A DNA stretch of 64,000 nt, from positions 62,001 through 126,000 of the forward strand of contig NZ_BBZJ01000023.1 in the NCBI RefSeq assembly GCF_001417775.1, given 5' to 3'. The position numbers were made by a program, and so were the translations under genes. The DNA is from Streptomyces sp. TP-A0356 (GTDB taxonomy: Bacteria; Actinomycetota; Actinomycetes; Streptomycetales; Streptomycetaceae). The notes beneath the pieces were generated by a model. The model searched no databases and was not told the origin of the DNA. It worked only from the letters and a program-made list of their open reading frames with translations. How positions within the stretch are numbered: position 1 is the first letter of the stretch; each line of letters opens with the position of its first letter. Positions 52,903 through 60,202 of the stretch are shown here, piece by piece.

Positions 52903-52969
52903 GAAGACTCCTCGCTCGACATGTCGCCTGAAGAGCGGCGAGATTGCCGAAAGGCATGTCGAAGGCGTT

Positions 52970-53005
52970 CTGTCCTCGGCCGTCGGCCTGTCCTCGGCCG
53001 TCGGC
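52970..53005. repeat. two tandem 18-bp repeats
   Basis: CTGTCCTCGGCCGTCGGC at 52970-52987 is repeated exactly at 52988-53005, in the intergenic region 70 bp upstream of the DUF2267 gene. Confidence 0.6.
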
Positions 53006-53188
53006 CGGCTGGTCCGGCCGAGACCGGTTGCACCGGCGCATTCCCTCCGTCACGGGAGCTGCGGTTGAGCCGCTTGCGGTGCCTGGCCCCCCGAGTGCCT
53101 GCATCCTCGCCCACTCAAACCGGTCACCGGCGACTACTTGGGACATGTTTCGGACCGCGCCGGCCGTGGAGACCGCGCGGAGCCCGGA

Positions 53189-53680
53189 TCACCCGGCGCG
53201 GTGGCCGTTCTCCAGCTCCACCGGCCCCGAGCCGTCCGCCAGCACGTCGAGCCCGGCCAGGACACGTCGGCCCAGTGCCCCCGGCAGATACTCGGTGAGC
53301 TCCTCGCGCGGCACGAGCCGCCACGACAGCAGCTCCTCCTCCTGCAGCCGGATCGCCTTGAGGTCCTCCTCGCCCAGGACGCCGCCGTCGTACAGATACG
53401 CCACCAGCGGCGGCCGAGCGGCGCCGTGCACCCAGTCCACCGCGAGCAGCCGCCCGAGCTCGACGTCGAGCCCGATCTCCTCCGCGGTCTCCCGCCGGGC
53501 GCCCTGGCGCGGCGTCTCCCCGTCGTCCGACTCGATCGTCCCGCCCGGCAGCGCCCAGCCGTCACGGTAGTTCGGCTCGACCAGCAGCACCCGGCCCTCG
53601 TCGTCGCGGAAGAGCGCGGCGGCGCCGGCGAGGACACGGGGGAGGGAAGCGATGTACGTGGCGAAGTCCGGGAACGTCAT
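53189..53680 (-). CDS. NUDIX hydrolase
   Basis: 163 aa from ATG 53680; the frame is open to 53911 but that part is repetitive. NUDIX box: GGTIESDDGETPRQGARRET then AEEIGLD (Gx5Ex7REUxEExGU), preceded by RVLLVEPNYRDGWALPGG. It hydrolyses a nucleoside diphosphate linked to another moiety; the substrate is not predictable. TACCCT lies six to seven bases before the ATG and no ribosome binding site is visible, so it may be leaderless. Confidence 0.9.
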   Translation of the reverse strand: MTFPDFATYIASLPRVLAGAAALFRDDEGRVLLVEPNYRDGWALPGGTIESDDGETPRQGARRETAEEIGLDVELGRLLAVDWVHGAARPPLVAYLYDGGVLGEEDLKAIRLQEEELLSWRLVPREELTEYLPGALGRRVLAGLDVLADGSGPVELENGHRAG

Positions 53681-54013
53681 TGGGGCAGGGTAACCAGTCG
53701 GCGCGGAAGTTCTCCCCCGCCCTCCGCACCCACCGGACCCGCCCCCGGCTGTTTCCCCTGTTCCGCCAGCCCCACCGTCCGCTCCGCCGGTGTGTGAGCC
53801 GGACCGCCGTCGAAACCGCCGACGGCGCTGCGGACCGTGTCCTGAGTCGGTGTCCAGGCCGCCACGCACGGTCAGGGCGATCGTCGGCAATGACAGCGTG
53901 GCCATGCTCATAGCTCAGGCGGGGCGCAGCCCGCTCGCCGCTCCGGGAAGGGGCAGCGCGATCTCGTCATCTCCTTCGTTCGGGATTGGGAGAGGGAGAC
54001 GCGGCCCTTGGCA
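53681..54013. other. 333-bp gap, nothing recognised
   Basis: Between the NUDIX start and the TetR remnant. No gene, RNA or repeat was recognised apart from the NUDIX promoter elements. Confidence 0.35.
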
Positions 54014-54382
54014 TCAAGTTCCGGATCCGCCGCGGGCGGGCGGAGTCAGGAGGGGGATGAGCACCTCGTCGACGATGCGGTGGGTGAGTTCGACGCTGCG
54101 GTGACCGCCGAGGTAGAGCTGCTCCACGAGCATCGGACCGAACAGGATGCGGTCCACGAGGTCGAGGACGCGGCTGTCCTGCGGGATCTCGCCGCGGTCG
54201 ACGTGCCGTTGGAGGATGGTGCGCAGGGCTTCGAGTCCGGGTTCGAGCATCAACTCGCGTAGCGCCTGCATGAGTTCCGGATCGAGCGGGACGGCCTGGA
54301 AGAGGCTGCTCATGGCGGGCGCGGAACCGGGGATGGAGTGCCGGGCTCGCTCGTCCCGTCGGACCTTGCCCACAGGGGTCAT
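54014..54382 (-). pseudogene. TetR-family C-terminal domain without its HTH
   Basis: 122-aa frame from ATG 54382. From MSSLFQAVPLDPELMQALRE through LMLEPGLEALRTILQRHVDR, GEIPQDSRVLDLVDRILFGP and LVEQLYLGGHRSVELTHRIV it matches the ligand-binding C-terminal domain of TetR/AcrR regulators. The ~60-residue HTH that must precede it is absent in all frames upstream, and the first 20 residues (MTPVGKVRRDERARHS) are not TetR-like. It is most likely a 5'-truncated gene; a DNA-binding-free regulator is less likely. Confidence 0.6.
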
Positions 54383-54435
54383 GGCTTCGGTGTACCCGCT
54401 TCGGTGGGTGATTGGTTCCGGGAGCCGGACGGGGC

Positions 54436-54465
54436 ATGACGGCGGGGGTGTCCTGCGGCTAGGGT
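54436..54465 (+). promoter_or_regulatory. probable promoter of glycerate kinase gene
   Basis: ATGACG (54436-54441), 18-bp spacer, TAGGGT (54460-54465), about 55 bp before the start codon. Confidence 0.45.
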
Positions 54466-54520
54466 CGCAGCGGCGCGACTGCCTTGACGTGCGCAAGGCT
54501 GGAGAGCAAGGGGAGTGCAG

Positions 54521-55690
54521 GTGGCGGACGCTGCAGTGAACGACACCCGGACGGCGCGGACGGCGCGGCGGGTGCTCATCGCCGCGGACAAGTTCAAGGG
54601 ATCGCTGACGGCCGTAGAGGTCGCTGAGCGGGTGACGACGGGACTGCGCAGAGTCGTGCCGGGTCTCGACGTCGAGGCGCTGCCCGTGGCCGACGGAGGC
54701 GACGGCACGGTGGACGCGGCGGTAGCGGCCGGGTTCGAACGACATGAGGTACGGGTCGCGGGTCCGCTCGGCGACGAGGTGACGGCGGCGTTCGCGCTGC
54801 GTGGTGACACCGCGGTCGTGGAGATGGCGGAGGCGAGCGGGCTGCAGCGACTGCCGGCCGGGGTCTTCGCACCGCTGACCGCGTCCACGTACGGCTCCGG
54901 GGAACTGCTGCGGGCCGCGCTGGACGCCGGGGCGCGGACGATCGTGTTCGGGGTCGGCGGGAGCGCGACGACCGACGGGGGCGTGGGGATGCTGTCCGCG
55001 CTCGGGGCGCGGTTCCTGGACGCCGAGGGCGAGCCGGTGGCACCGGGCGGTGGGGGACTGGCGCAGCTCGCTCGTGCCGATCTCTCGGGCCTGGACCCGA
55101 GACTTGCCTCGGTCGAACTGGTGCTCGCGAGTGATGTGGACAACCCGCTGACCGGGCCGCAGGGCGCGCCCGCCGTGTACGGGCCCCAGAAGGGCGCCTC
55201 GCCGGACGACGTCGCGACGCTGGACGCGGCGCTCGCGCACTACGCCAAGGTGCTGGAGGAGGCGATCGGTCCCCGCGCGGCGCAGTACGCCGCGTCGCCG
55301 GGGGCCGGCGCCGCGGGCGGCATCGGCTATGGTGCGCTGATCCTGGGGGCGCGCTTCCGGCCCGGTATCGCCGTCATGCTGGATGTCCTGGGCTTCGCCC
55401 GGGCGCTGGAGCGGGCCTCTTTGGTGATCACGGGTGAGGGATCGCTGGACGAGCAGACGCTGCACGGCAAGGCCCCGGCGGGCGTCGCCGCGGCGGCGCG
55501 GGCGGCGGGCAAGGAGGTCATCGCGGTCTGCGGCCGCCTGGCCCTGCCGCCGGAGGCCCTGGGCAGGGCGGGGATCCGCCGGGCGTACCCCCTGACGGAG
55601 GAGGAGCCGGACGTCGCGAAGTCCATCGCGCAGGCGGGCCCGATCCTGGAACGGGTGGCGGAGCGGATCGCACGGGACTTCCTGGGCTGA
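54521..55690 (+). CDS. glycerate 2-kinase (GarK/GlxK family)
   Basis: 389 aa from GTG 54521 (AAGGGGAG five bases upstream). Glycerate kinase type 1: RVLIAADKFKGSLTAVEVAE, LPVADGGDGTVDAAVAAGFE, TIVFGVGGSATTDGGVGMLS, VLASDVDNPLTGPQGAPAVY, LVITGEGSLDEQTLHGKAPA. It phosphorylates D-glycerate to 2-phosphoglycerate and so feeds C2 compounds such as glyoxylate (an end product of the ethylmalonyl-CoA pathway coded nearby) into lower glycolysis; that link is inference. It ends at a very strong terminator. Confidence 0.93.
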   Translation: MADAAVNDTRTARTARRVLIAADKFKGSLTAVEVAERVTTGLRRVVPGLDVEALPVADGGDGTVDAAVAAGFERHEVRVAGPLGDEVTAAFALRGDTAVVEMAEASGLQRLPAGVFAPLTASTYGSGELLRAALDAGARTIVFGVGGSATTDGGVGMLSALGARFLDAEGEPVAPGGGGLAQLARADLSGLDPRLASVELVLASDVDNPLTGPQGAPAVYGPQKGASPDDVATLDAALAHYAKVLEEAIGPRAAQYAASPGAGAAGGIGYGALILGARFRPGIAVMLDVLGFARALERASLVITGEGSLDEQTLHGKAPAGVAAAARAAGKEVIAVCGRLALPPEALGRAGIRRAYPLTEEEPDVAKSIAQAGPILERVAERIARDFLG

Positions 55691-55724
55691 GCGGATTCCT
55701 GTCCGCGGGCATGACCGTAGAAGA

Positions 55725-55770
55725 GAACGGGTGTGGGCCCGAGCCATGTGGCTCGGGCCCACACCCGTTC
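55725..55770. terminator. 46-bp near-perfect palindromic terminator
   Basis: Arms 55725-55746 and 55749-55770 are exact 22-bp complements (GAACGGGTGTGGGCCCGAGC...), leaving only two central bases. It lies between the convergent glycerate kinase and pssA genes and serves both directions. Confidence 0.75.
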
Positions 55771-55789
55771 GCGTCGTCTGCCGGCAGGG

Positions 55790-56647
55790 TTACGGCAGCT
55801 GCGCCGCACGCGCCTCGCGCCGGTTGTCGCGGAAGTTGTTCACCCGGCGAGCCGTCGCGAACAGCGGGATCACCGCGCCCATGACCAGCTGCAGCGCGCA
55901 GCCCGTCTGGAGGAGGAGCTGCCCGCTGGGGGCGTCGAAGGCCCAGGCCGCCAGGAGGCCCATCGACAGGACGATCCAGGACAGCATCGCCACGGCCAGG
56001 CGGCCCCGCGGCTTCGGGTACTCCACCCGGCTGACCATCAGCCACGCCGTACCCAGGATCGCCAGCAGCGTGGCGAAGAACGGCAGCTCGAGAAGGACGA
56101 TCGAGACCACCGTGAGCGCCCCGAACGGCGAGGGCATGCCCTGGAACATGCCGTCCTTCATCGTCACGCAGGAGAAGCGGGCCAGTCTCAGGACCACCGC
56201 CAGCAGCACCACGATCGCTCCGAGCGCGGCCACCCTCTGGTGCGCGTCGTCCGCGACCATGCCGTAGACCAGTACGAAGTACGCCGGCGCCAGACCGAAG
56301 CTGATCAGGTCCGAGAGGTTGTCCAGCTCCGCGCCCATGGGCGAGCTGCGCAGCTTGCGGGCCACCAGGCCGTCGAACAGGTCGAAGACCGCAGCGCACA
56401 GCATCAGGATGACGGCCGTGGCCGCGCTGTGCCGGGCCATGCCCGCCGACTCGTCGTGGCCCGTCAGGTGCGGGATCAGGATGCCCGTGGTGGTGAAGTA
56501 CACCGCCATGAACCCGCACGTCGCGTTGCCGAGGGTGAGGGTGTCCGCTATTGAGAGGCGGAGCGAGAGGGGCATCTCCTCCTCGTCGTCCACCTCGTCG
56601 GCCTCCGGTACCCAGCCGGACTTGGTATCGCGATCAATCACGGTCAA
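55790..56647 (-). CDS. pssA: CDP-diacylglycerol--serine O-phosphatidyltransferase
   Basis: 285 aa integral membrane enzyme with ~7 helices. The CDP-alcohol phosphotransferase signature DLFDGLVARKLRSSPMGAEL followed by DNLSD has all conserved aspartates. It makes phosphatidylserine from CDP-diacylglycerol and serine. Its start lies inside the 3' end of psd (14-bp overlap), so the two are coupled. The acidic N-terminus (ADEVDDEEE) is cytosolic. Confidence 0.93.
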   Translation of the reverse strand: MTVIDRDTKSGWVPEADEVDDEEEMPLSLRLSIADTLTLGNATCGFMAVYFTTTGILIPHLTGHDESAGMARHSAATAVILMLCAAVFDLFDGLVARKLRSSPMGAELDNLSDLISFGLAPAYFVLVYGMVADDAHQRVAALGAIVVLLAVVLRLARFSCVTMKDGMFQGMPSPFGALTVVSIVLLELPFFATLLAILGTAWLMVSRVEYPKPRGRLAVAMLSWIVLSMGLLAAWAFDAPSGQLLLQTGCALQLVMGAVIPLFATARRVNNFRDNRREARAAQLP

Positions 56648-57290
56648 GGCGAGTCACCCCAGCCACGGTCTTCTGACCGACCTCGACCGCGACCTCCACG
56701 CCCTCGGGCAGATAGAGGTCGACGCGCGAACCGAAGCGGATCAGACCGATACGGTCACCCTGCTCGACCTTGGTGCCCTGCGGCACGTACGGGACGATCC
56801 GGCGGGCGACCGCGCCGGCGATCTGGATCATCTCGATGTCGCCGAGCTCGGTGTCGAAGTGCCACACCACGCGCTCGTTGTTCTCGCTCTCCTTGTTGAA
56901 GGCGGGAACGAAACCGCCCGGGATGTGCTCGACCGACGTCACCGTGCCGGCGAGCGGCGCGCGGTTGACGTGGACGTTGAGCGGGCTCATGAAGATCGCG
57001 ACCCGGGTGCGTCCGTCCGTCCACGGCATGATGCTCTGCACCACACCGTCGGCGGGCGAGATGACCCGGCCCTGGGCGATCTCACGCTCGGGGTCGCGGA
57101 AGAACCACAGCATGCCCGCCGCGAGCGCGGTGGCGGGCACGGCCACGGCCTTGGCGGCGCCGGAGCGGCGCGCCCGGGCCAGGCTGAGTGCTGCGGTGGC
57201 AACGGTCGGGAGAAGCCACGGCGATGCTCCGCGCGCGAGACGTACGCTGACAAGGCTGTCGCGTGGTGCAGAGGTTTGGCTGTGGGGCAT
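56634..57290 (-). CDS. psd: phosphatidylserine decarboxylase proenzyme
   Basis: 218 aa, the short soluble-type Psd (archaetidylserine decarboxylase-like). VISPADGVVQSIMPWTDGRT and SPLNVHVNRAPLAGTVTSVE hold conserved Asp and His. The self-cleavage site is LIRFGSRVDLYLP, where Gly-Ser is split to give the pyruvoyl group. One N-terminal hydrophobic stretch (AKAVAVPATALAAGMLWFF) anchors it. Together with PssA it produces phosphatidylethanolamine, a main Streptomyces lipid. It is upstream of pssA and overlaps it by 14 bp. Confidence 0.93.
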   Translation of the reverse strand: MPHSQTSAPRDSLVSVRLARGASPWLLPTVATAALSLARARRSGAAKAVAVPATALAAGMLWFFRDPEREIAQGRVISPADGVVQSIMPWTDGRTRVAIFMSPLNVHVNRAPLAGTVTSVEHIPGGFVPAFNKESENNERVVWHFDTELGDIEMIQIAGAVARRIVPYVPQGTKVEQGDRIGLIRFGSRVDLYLPEGVEVAVEVGQKTVAGVTRLDRD

Positions 57291-57414
57291 GGATGACCTT
57301 CGTAGCGGATGATGCCGCGCTTCGACGGGGGACGGCGGCTTTCCGGCGATCGTACCGGTCGCGGGCTACAACTGGGCAAGCCAGGAAGTCGAGTCGGCGG
57401 CCGAAGAGTGTTCA

Positions 57415-57449
57415 CGGGGTGTGATCTTCTTCGCGAAGAAAACACCCCG
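57415..57449. terminator. terminator after the ethylmalonyl-CoA operon
   Basis: CGGGGTGT (57415-57422) pairs with 57442-57449, enclosing the perfect 14-bp palindrome TTCTTCGCGAAGAA (57427-57440). It lies 12 bp past the stop of the last gene in the operon and before the psd promoter. Confidence 0.65.
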
Positions 57450-57460
57450 AACCCGAGCAA

Positions 57461-58666
57461 TCAGCCCTGGAGTCGATACTCTTCGAGCAGTCGGCGACCG
57501 ATGATCATTTTCTGGATTTCGGCGGTACCTTCGCCGATCAGCAGCATCGGGGCCTCACGGTAGAGGCGCTCGATCTCGTACTCCTTGGAGAAGCCGTAGC
57601 CGCCGTGGATCCGGAAGGCGTCTTCCACGACCTCTTTGCAGTACTCGGAGGCGAGGTACTTCGCCATCCCCGCCTCGAGGTCGTTCCGCTCCCCGGAGTC
57701 CTTTTTGCGTGCCGCGTTCACCATCATGGCATGCGCGGCCTCGACCTTGGTGGCCATTTCCGCCAGTTTGAACTGAATGGCCTGATGCTGGGCGATCGGC
57801 TTGCCGAAGGTGTGACGCTGCTGGGCGTAGGAGACGCCCAGCTCGAAGGCACGCTGAGCGACGCCGCAGCCACGCGCCGCGACGTTCACCCGGCCGACCT
57901 CGACGCCGTCCATCATGTGGTAGAAGCCACGGCCGGTGACGCCGCCGAGCACCCGATCGGCCGGAATGCGCAGGCCGTCCATGATGAGCTCGGTGGTGTC
58001 GACACCCTTGTAGCCCATCTTGTCGATCTTCCCCGGGATGGTGAGACCGGGGCGGACCTCGCCGAAGCCGGGCTCCTTCTCGACCAGGAAGGTCGTCATC
58101 GACTTGTGCGGCGCCGTGCCCTCGGGGTGTCCTTCGTCACTCCGGACCAGCACGGCGACGAGCGAGGAGGTGCCGCCGTTCGTCAGCCACATCTTCTGGC
58201 CGGTCAGGACGTACTCGTCGCCGTCCTTGACCGCCTTCGAGGTGATCGCCGACACATCGGAGCCGAGGGCCGGCTCCGACATCGAGAAGGCGCCGCGGAT
58301 CTCGCCCAGCGCCATCTTGGGCAGGAAGTGGTCCTTCTGCTCCTGAGTACCGTGCTGCTTGAGCATGTACGCGACGATGAAGTGCGTGTTGATGATGCCG
58401 GAGACCGACATCCAGCCGCGGGCGATCTCCTCCACGCACAGGGCGTAGGTGAGGAGCGACTCGCCCAGGCCCCCGTACTCCTCGGGGATCATCAGACCGA
58501 AGAGGCCCAGCTCCTTGAGGCCGTCGACGATCTGCTGCGGGTACTCGTCGCGGTGCTCCAGCTCGGTCGCGACCGGGATGATCTCCTTGTCCACGAAGTC
58601 GCGGACCGTGGAGACGATCTCCTGCTGGATGTCCGTGAGACCGTGGGTCTGGGCGAGACGGCTCAT
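57461..58666 (-). CDS. acyl-CoA dehydrogenase, probable (2S)-methylsuccinyl-CoA dehydrogenase
   Basis: 401 aa from ATG 58666 (AGGAGAAGC upstream, overlapping the mch stop by ATGA). Acyl-CoA dehydrogenase fold: FSMSEPALGSDVSAITSKAV (FAD loop), WLTNGGTSSLVAVLVRSD, RHTFGKPIAQHQAIQFKLAE, and RIHGGYGFSKEYEIERLYRE, GEGTAEIQKMIIGR (catalytic and FAD region). Its place as the last gene of the ccr-ecm-mcl-mch operon identifies the likely step, methylsuccinyl-CoA to mesaconyl-CoA. The specificity is inferred from the operon. Confidence 0.9.
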   Translation of the reverse strand: MSRLAQTHGLTDIQQEIVSTVRDFVDKEIIPVATELEHRDEYPQQIVDGLKELGLFGLMIPEEYGGLGESLLTYALCVEEIARGWMSVSGIINTHFIVAYMLKQHGTQEQKDHFLPKMALGEIRGAFSMSEPALGSDVSAITSKAVKDGDEYVLTGQKMWLTNGGTSSLVAVLVRSDEGHPEGTAPHKSMTTFLVEKEPGFGEVRPGLTIPGKIDKMGYKGVDTTELIMDGLRIPADRVLGGVTGRGFYHMMDGVEVGRVNVAARGCGVAQRAFELGVSYAQQRHTFGKPIAQHQAIQFKLAEMATKVEAAHAMMVNAARKKDSGERNDLEAGMAKYLASEYCKEVVEDAFRIHGGYGFSKEYEIERLYREAPMLLIGEGTAEIQKMIIGRRLLEEYRLQG

Positions 58667-59178
58667 TGCTTCTCCTGCGACTTCAGCTCCGGGCGGCCGG
58701 GCTGCTCGCCGCCGCGCTCCTTGATGTACGTCTCGGTGGGGACCATGACCTTGCGGCGGAACACGCACACCAGCGTGCCGTCCTGCTTGTAGCCCTTGGT
58801 CTCGACATGGACGATGCCGCGGTCGTTCTTCGACTTCGACGGCCACTTGTCGAGCACGGTCGTCTCGCCGTAGATGGTGTCGCCGTGGAAGGTCGGCGCC
58901 ACGTGCTTGAGCGACTCGATCTCCAGGTTGGCGATCGCCTTGCCGGAGATGTCCGGCACCGACATGCCGAGCAGCAGCGAGTAGACGTAGTTCCCGACGA
59001 CGACGTTCCTGCCGAAGTCGGTCGTCTTCTCCGCATAGTTCGTGTCCATGTGGAGCGGGTGGTGGTTCATGGTCAGAAGACAGAACAGGTGGTCGTCGTA
59101 CTCCGTGACCGTTTTGCCCGGCCAGTGCTTGTACGTCGCCCCGACCTCGAACTCCTCGTAGGTCCGTCCGAACTGCAT
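58663..59178 (-). CDS. MaoC-type hydratase, probable mesaconyl-CoA hydratase
   Basis: 171 aa hot-dog fold dehydratase. FEVGATYKHWPGKTVTEYDD then HLFCLLTMNHHPLHMDTNYA holds the R-hydratase Asp/His pair region, followed by VVVGNYVYSLLLGMSVPDIS and VAPTFHGDTIYGETTVLDKW. It hydrates mesaconyl-CoA to beta-methylmalyl-CoA in the ethylmalonyl-CoA pathway. It sits four bases after the lyase gene and overlaps the dehydrogenase start, so all three are coupled. Confidence 0.88.
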   Translation of the reverse strand: MQFGRTYEEFEVGATYKHWPGKTVTEYDDHLFCLLTMNHHPLHMDTNYAEKTTDFGRNVVVGNYVYSLLLGMSVPDISGKAIANLEIESLKHVAPTFHGDTIYGETTVLDKWPSKSKNDRGIVHVETKGYKQDGTLVCVFRRKVMVPTETYIKERGGEQPGRPELKSQEKQ

Positions 59179-59182
59179 GGCC

Positions 59183-60202
59183 TCACGCCTCCGGGATCTC
59201 GAACGTGCTGGTGCGCTGCATGCCGGCGGCGCGGCCCTTGCCCGCGACGACCAGTGCCATCTTGCGGCTCGCCTCGTCGATCATCTCGTCGCCGAGCATC
59301 GCCGAGCCCTTCTTGCCGCCCGCCTCGGACGTGTAGTACTCGTACGCGTCCAGGATCAGCTCGGCGTGGTCGTAGTCCTCCTGGGACGGCGAGAACACCT
59401 CGTTGGCGGCGTCCACCTGGCCCGGGTGCAGCACCCACTTGCCGTCGAAGCCGAGCGCCGCGGCACGCCCCGCCACCTCGCGGAAGCCGTCCACGTTGCG
59501 GATCTGCAGGTAGGGGCCGTCGATCGCCTGGAGGTTGTTGGCGCGGGCGGCCATCAGGATCCTCATCAGGATGTAGTGGTAGGCGTCCGCCGGGTAGCCG
59601 GGCGGCTGCTCGCCCACGACCAGCGACTTCATGTTGATCGACGCCATGAAGTCGGCCGGGCCGAAGATGATCGTCTCGATGCGCGGGGAGGCCTGCGCGA
59701 TCGCGTTGACGTTGTTGAGGCCCTGGGCGTTCTCGATCTGCGCCTCGATGCCGATCCGGCCGACCTCGAAGCCCATCGTCTTCTCGATCTGCGTCAGCAG
59801 CAGGTCGAGCGCGACGACCTGCTCGGCGCTCTGCACCTTCGGCAGCATGATGCAGTCGAGGTTCGGGCCCGCGCCCTCGACCACCGTCACGACGTCGCGG
59901 TACGTCCATTCGGTCGTCCAGTCGTTGACACGCACGACCCGCGTCTTGCCCGTCCAGTCGCCCTCGTTGAGGAACTTGACGATGGTGTGCCGGGCCCCGG
60001 GCTTGGCCAGCGGCGCGCACGCGTCCTCCAGGTCCAGGAAGACCTGGTCGGCGGGGAGGCCCTGCGCCTTCTCCAGGAAGCGGGGGTTGCTTCCCGGGAC
60101 CGCGAGGCAGGAGCGTCGCGGACGCAGACGGTTGACGGCAGGAACGGGCGCGGCGGAGCCGCTCGCTGCGAGGGTGGCGGCGGGCGACGGGCGGGCGGTC
60201 AT
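59183..60202 (-). CDS. CitE/HpcH-type lyase, probable beta-methylmalyl-CoA / malyl-CoA lyase
   Basis: 339 aa from ATG 60202 (overlaps the ecm stop by ATGA). CitE-like TIM barrel: RSCLAVPGSNPRFLEKAQGL, DQVFLDLEDACAPLAKPGAR (metal Asp/Glu), MLPKVQSAEQVVALDLLL, GIEAQIENAQGLNNVNAIAQ (metal Glu), FGPADFMASINM (metal Asp) and GKWVLHPGQVDAANEVFSPS. It cleaves beta-methylmalyl-CoA into glyoxylate and propionyl-CoA. The N-terminal ~25 residues (Ala/Pro/Ser) are not part of the fold. Confidence 0.91.
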   Translation of the reverse strand: MTARPSPAATLAASGSAAPVPAVNRLRPRRSCLAVPGSNPRFLEKAQGLPADQVFLDLEDACAPLAKPGARHTIVKFLNEGDWTGKTRVVRVNDWTTEWTYRDVVTVVEGAGPNLDCIMLPKVQSAEQVVALDLLLTQIEKTMGFEVGRIGIEAQIENAQGLNNVNAIAQASPRIETIIFGPADFMASINMKSLVVGEQPPGYPADAYHYILMRILMAARANNLQAIDGPYLQIRNVDGFREVAGRAAALGFDGKWVLHPGQVDAANEVFSPSQEDYDHAELILDAYEYYTSEAGGKKGSAMLGDEMIDEASRKMALVVAGKGRAAGMQRTSTFEIPEA

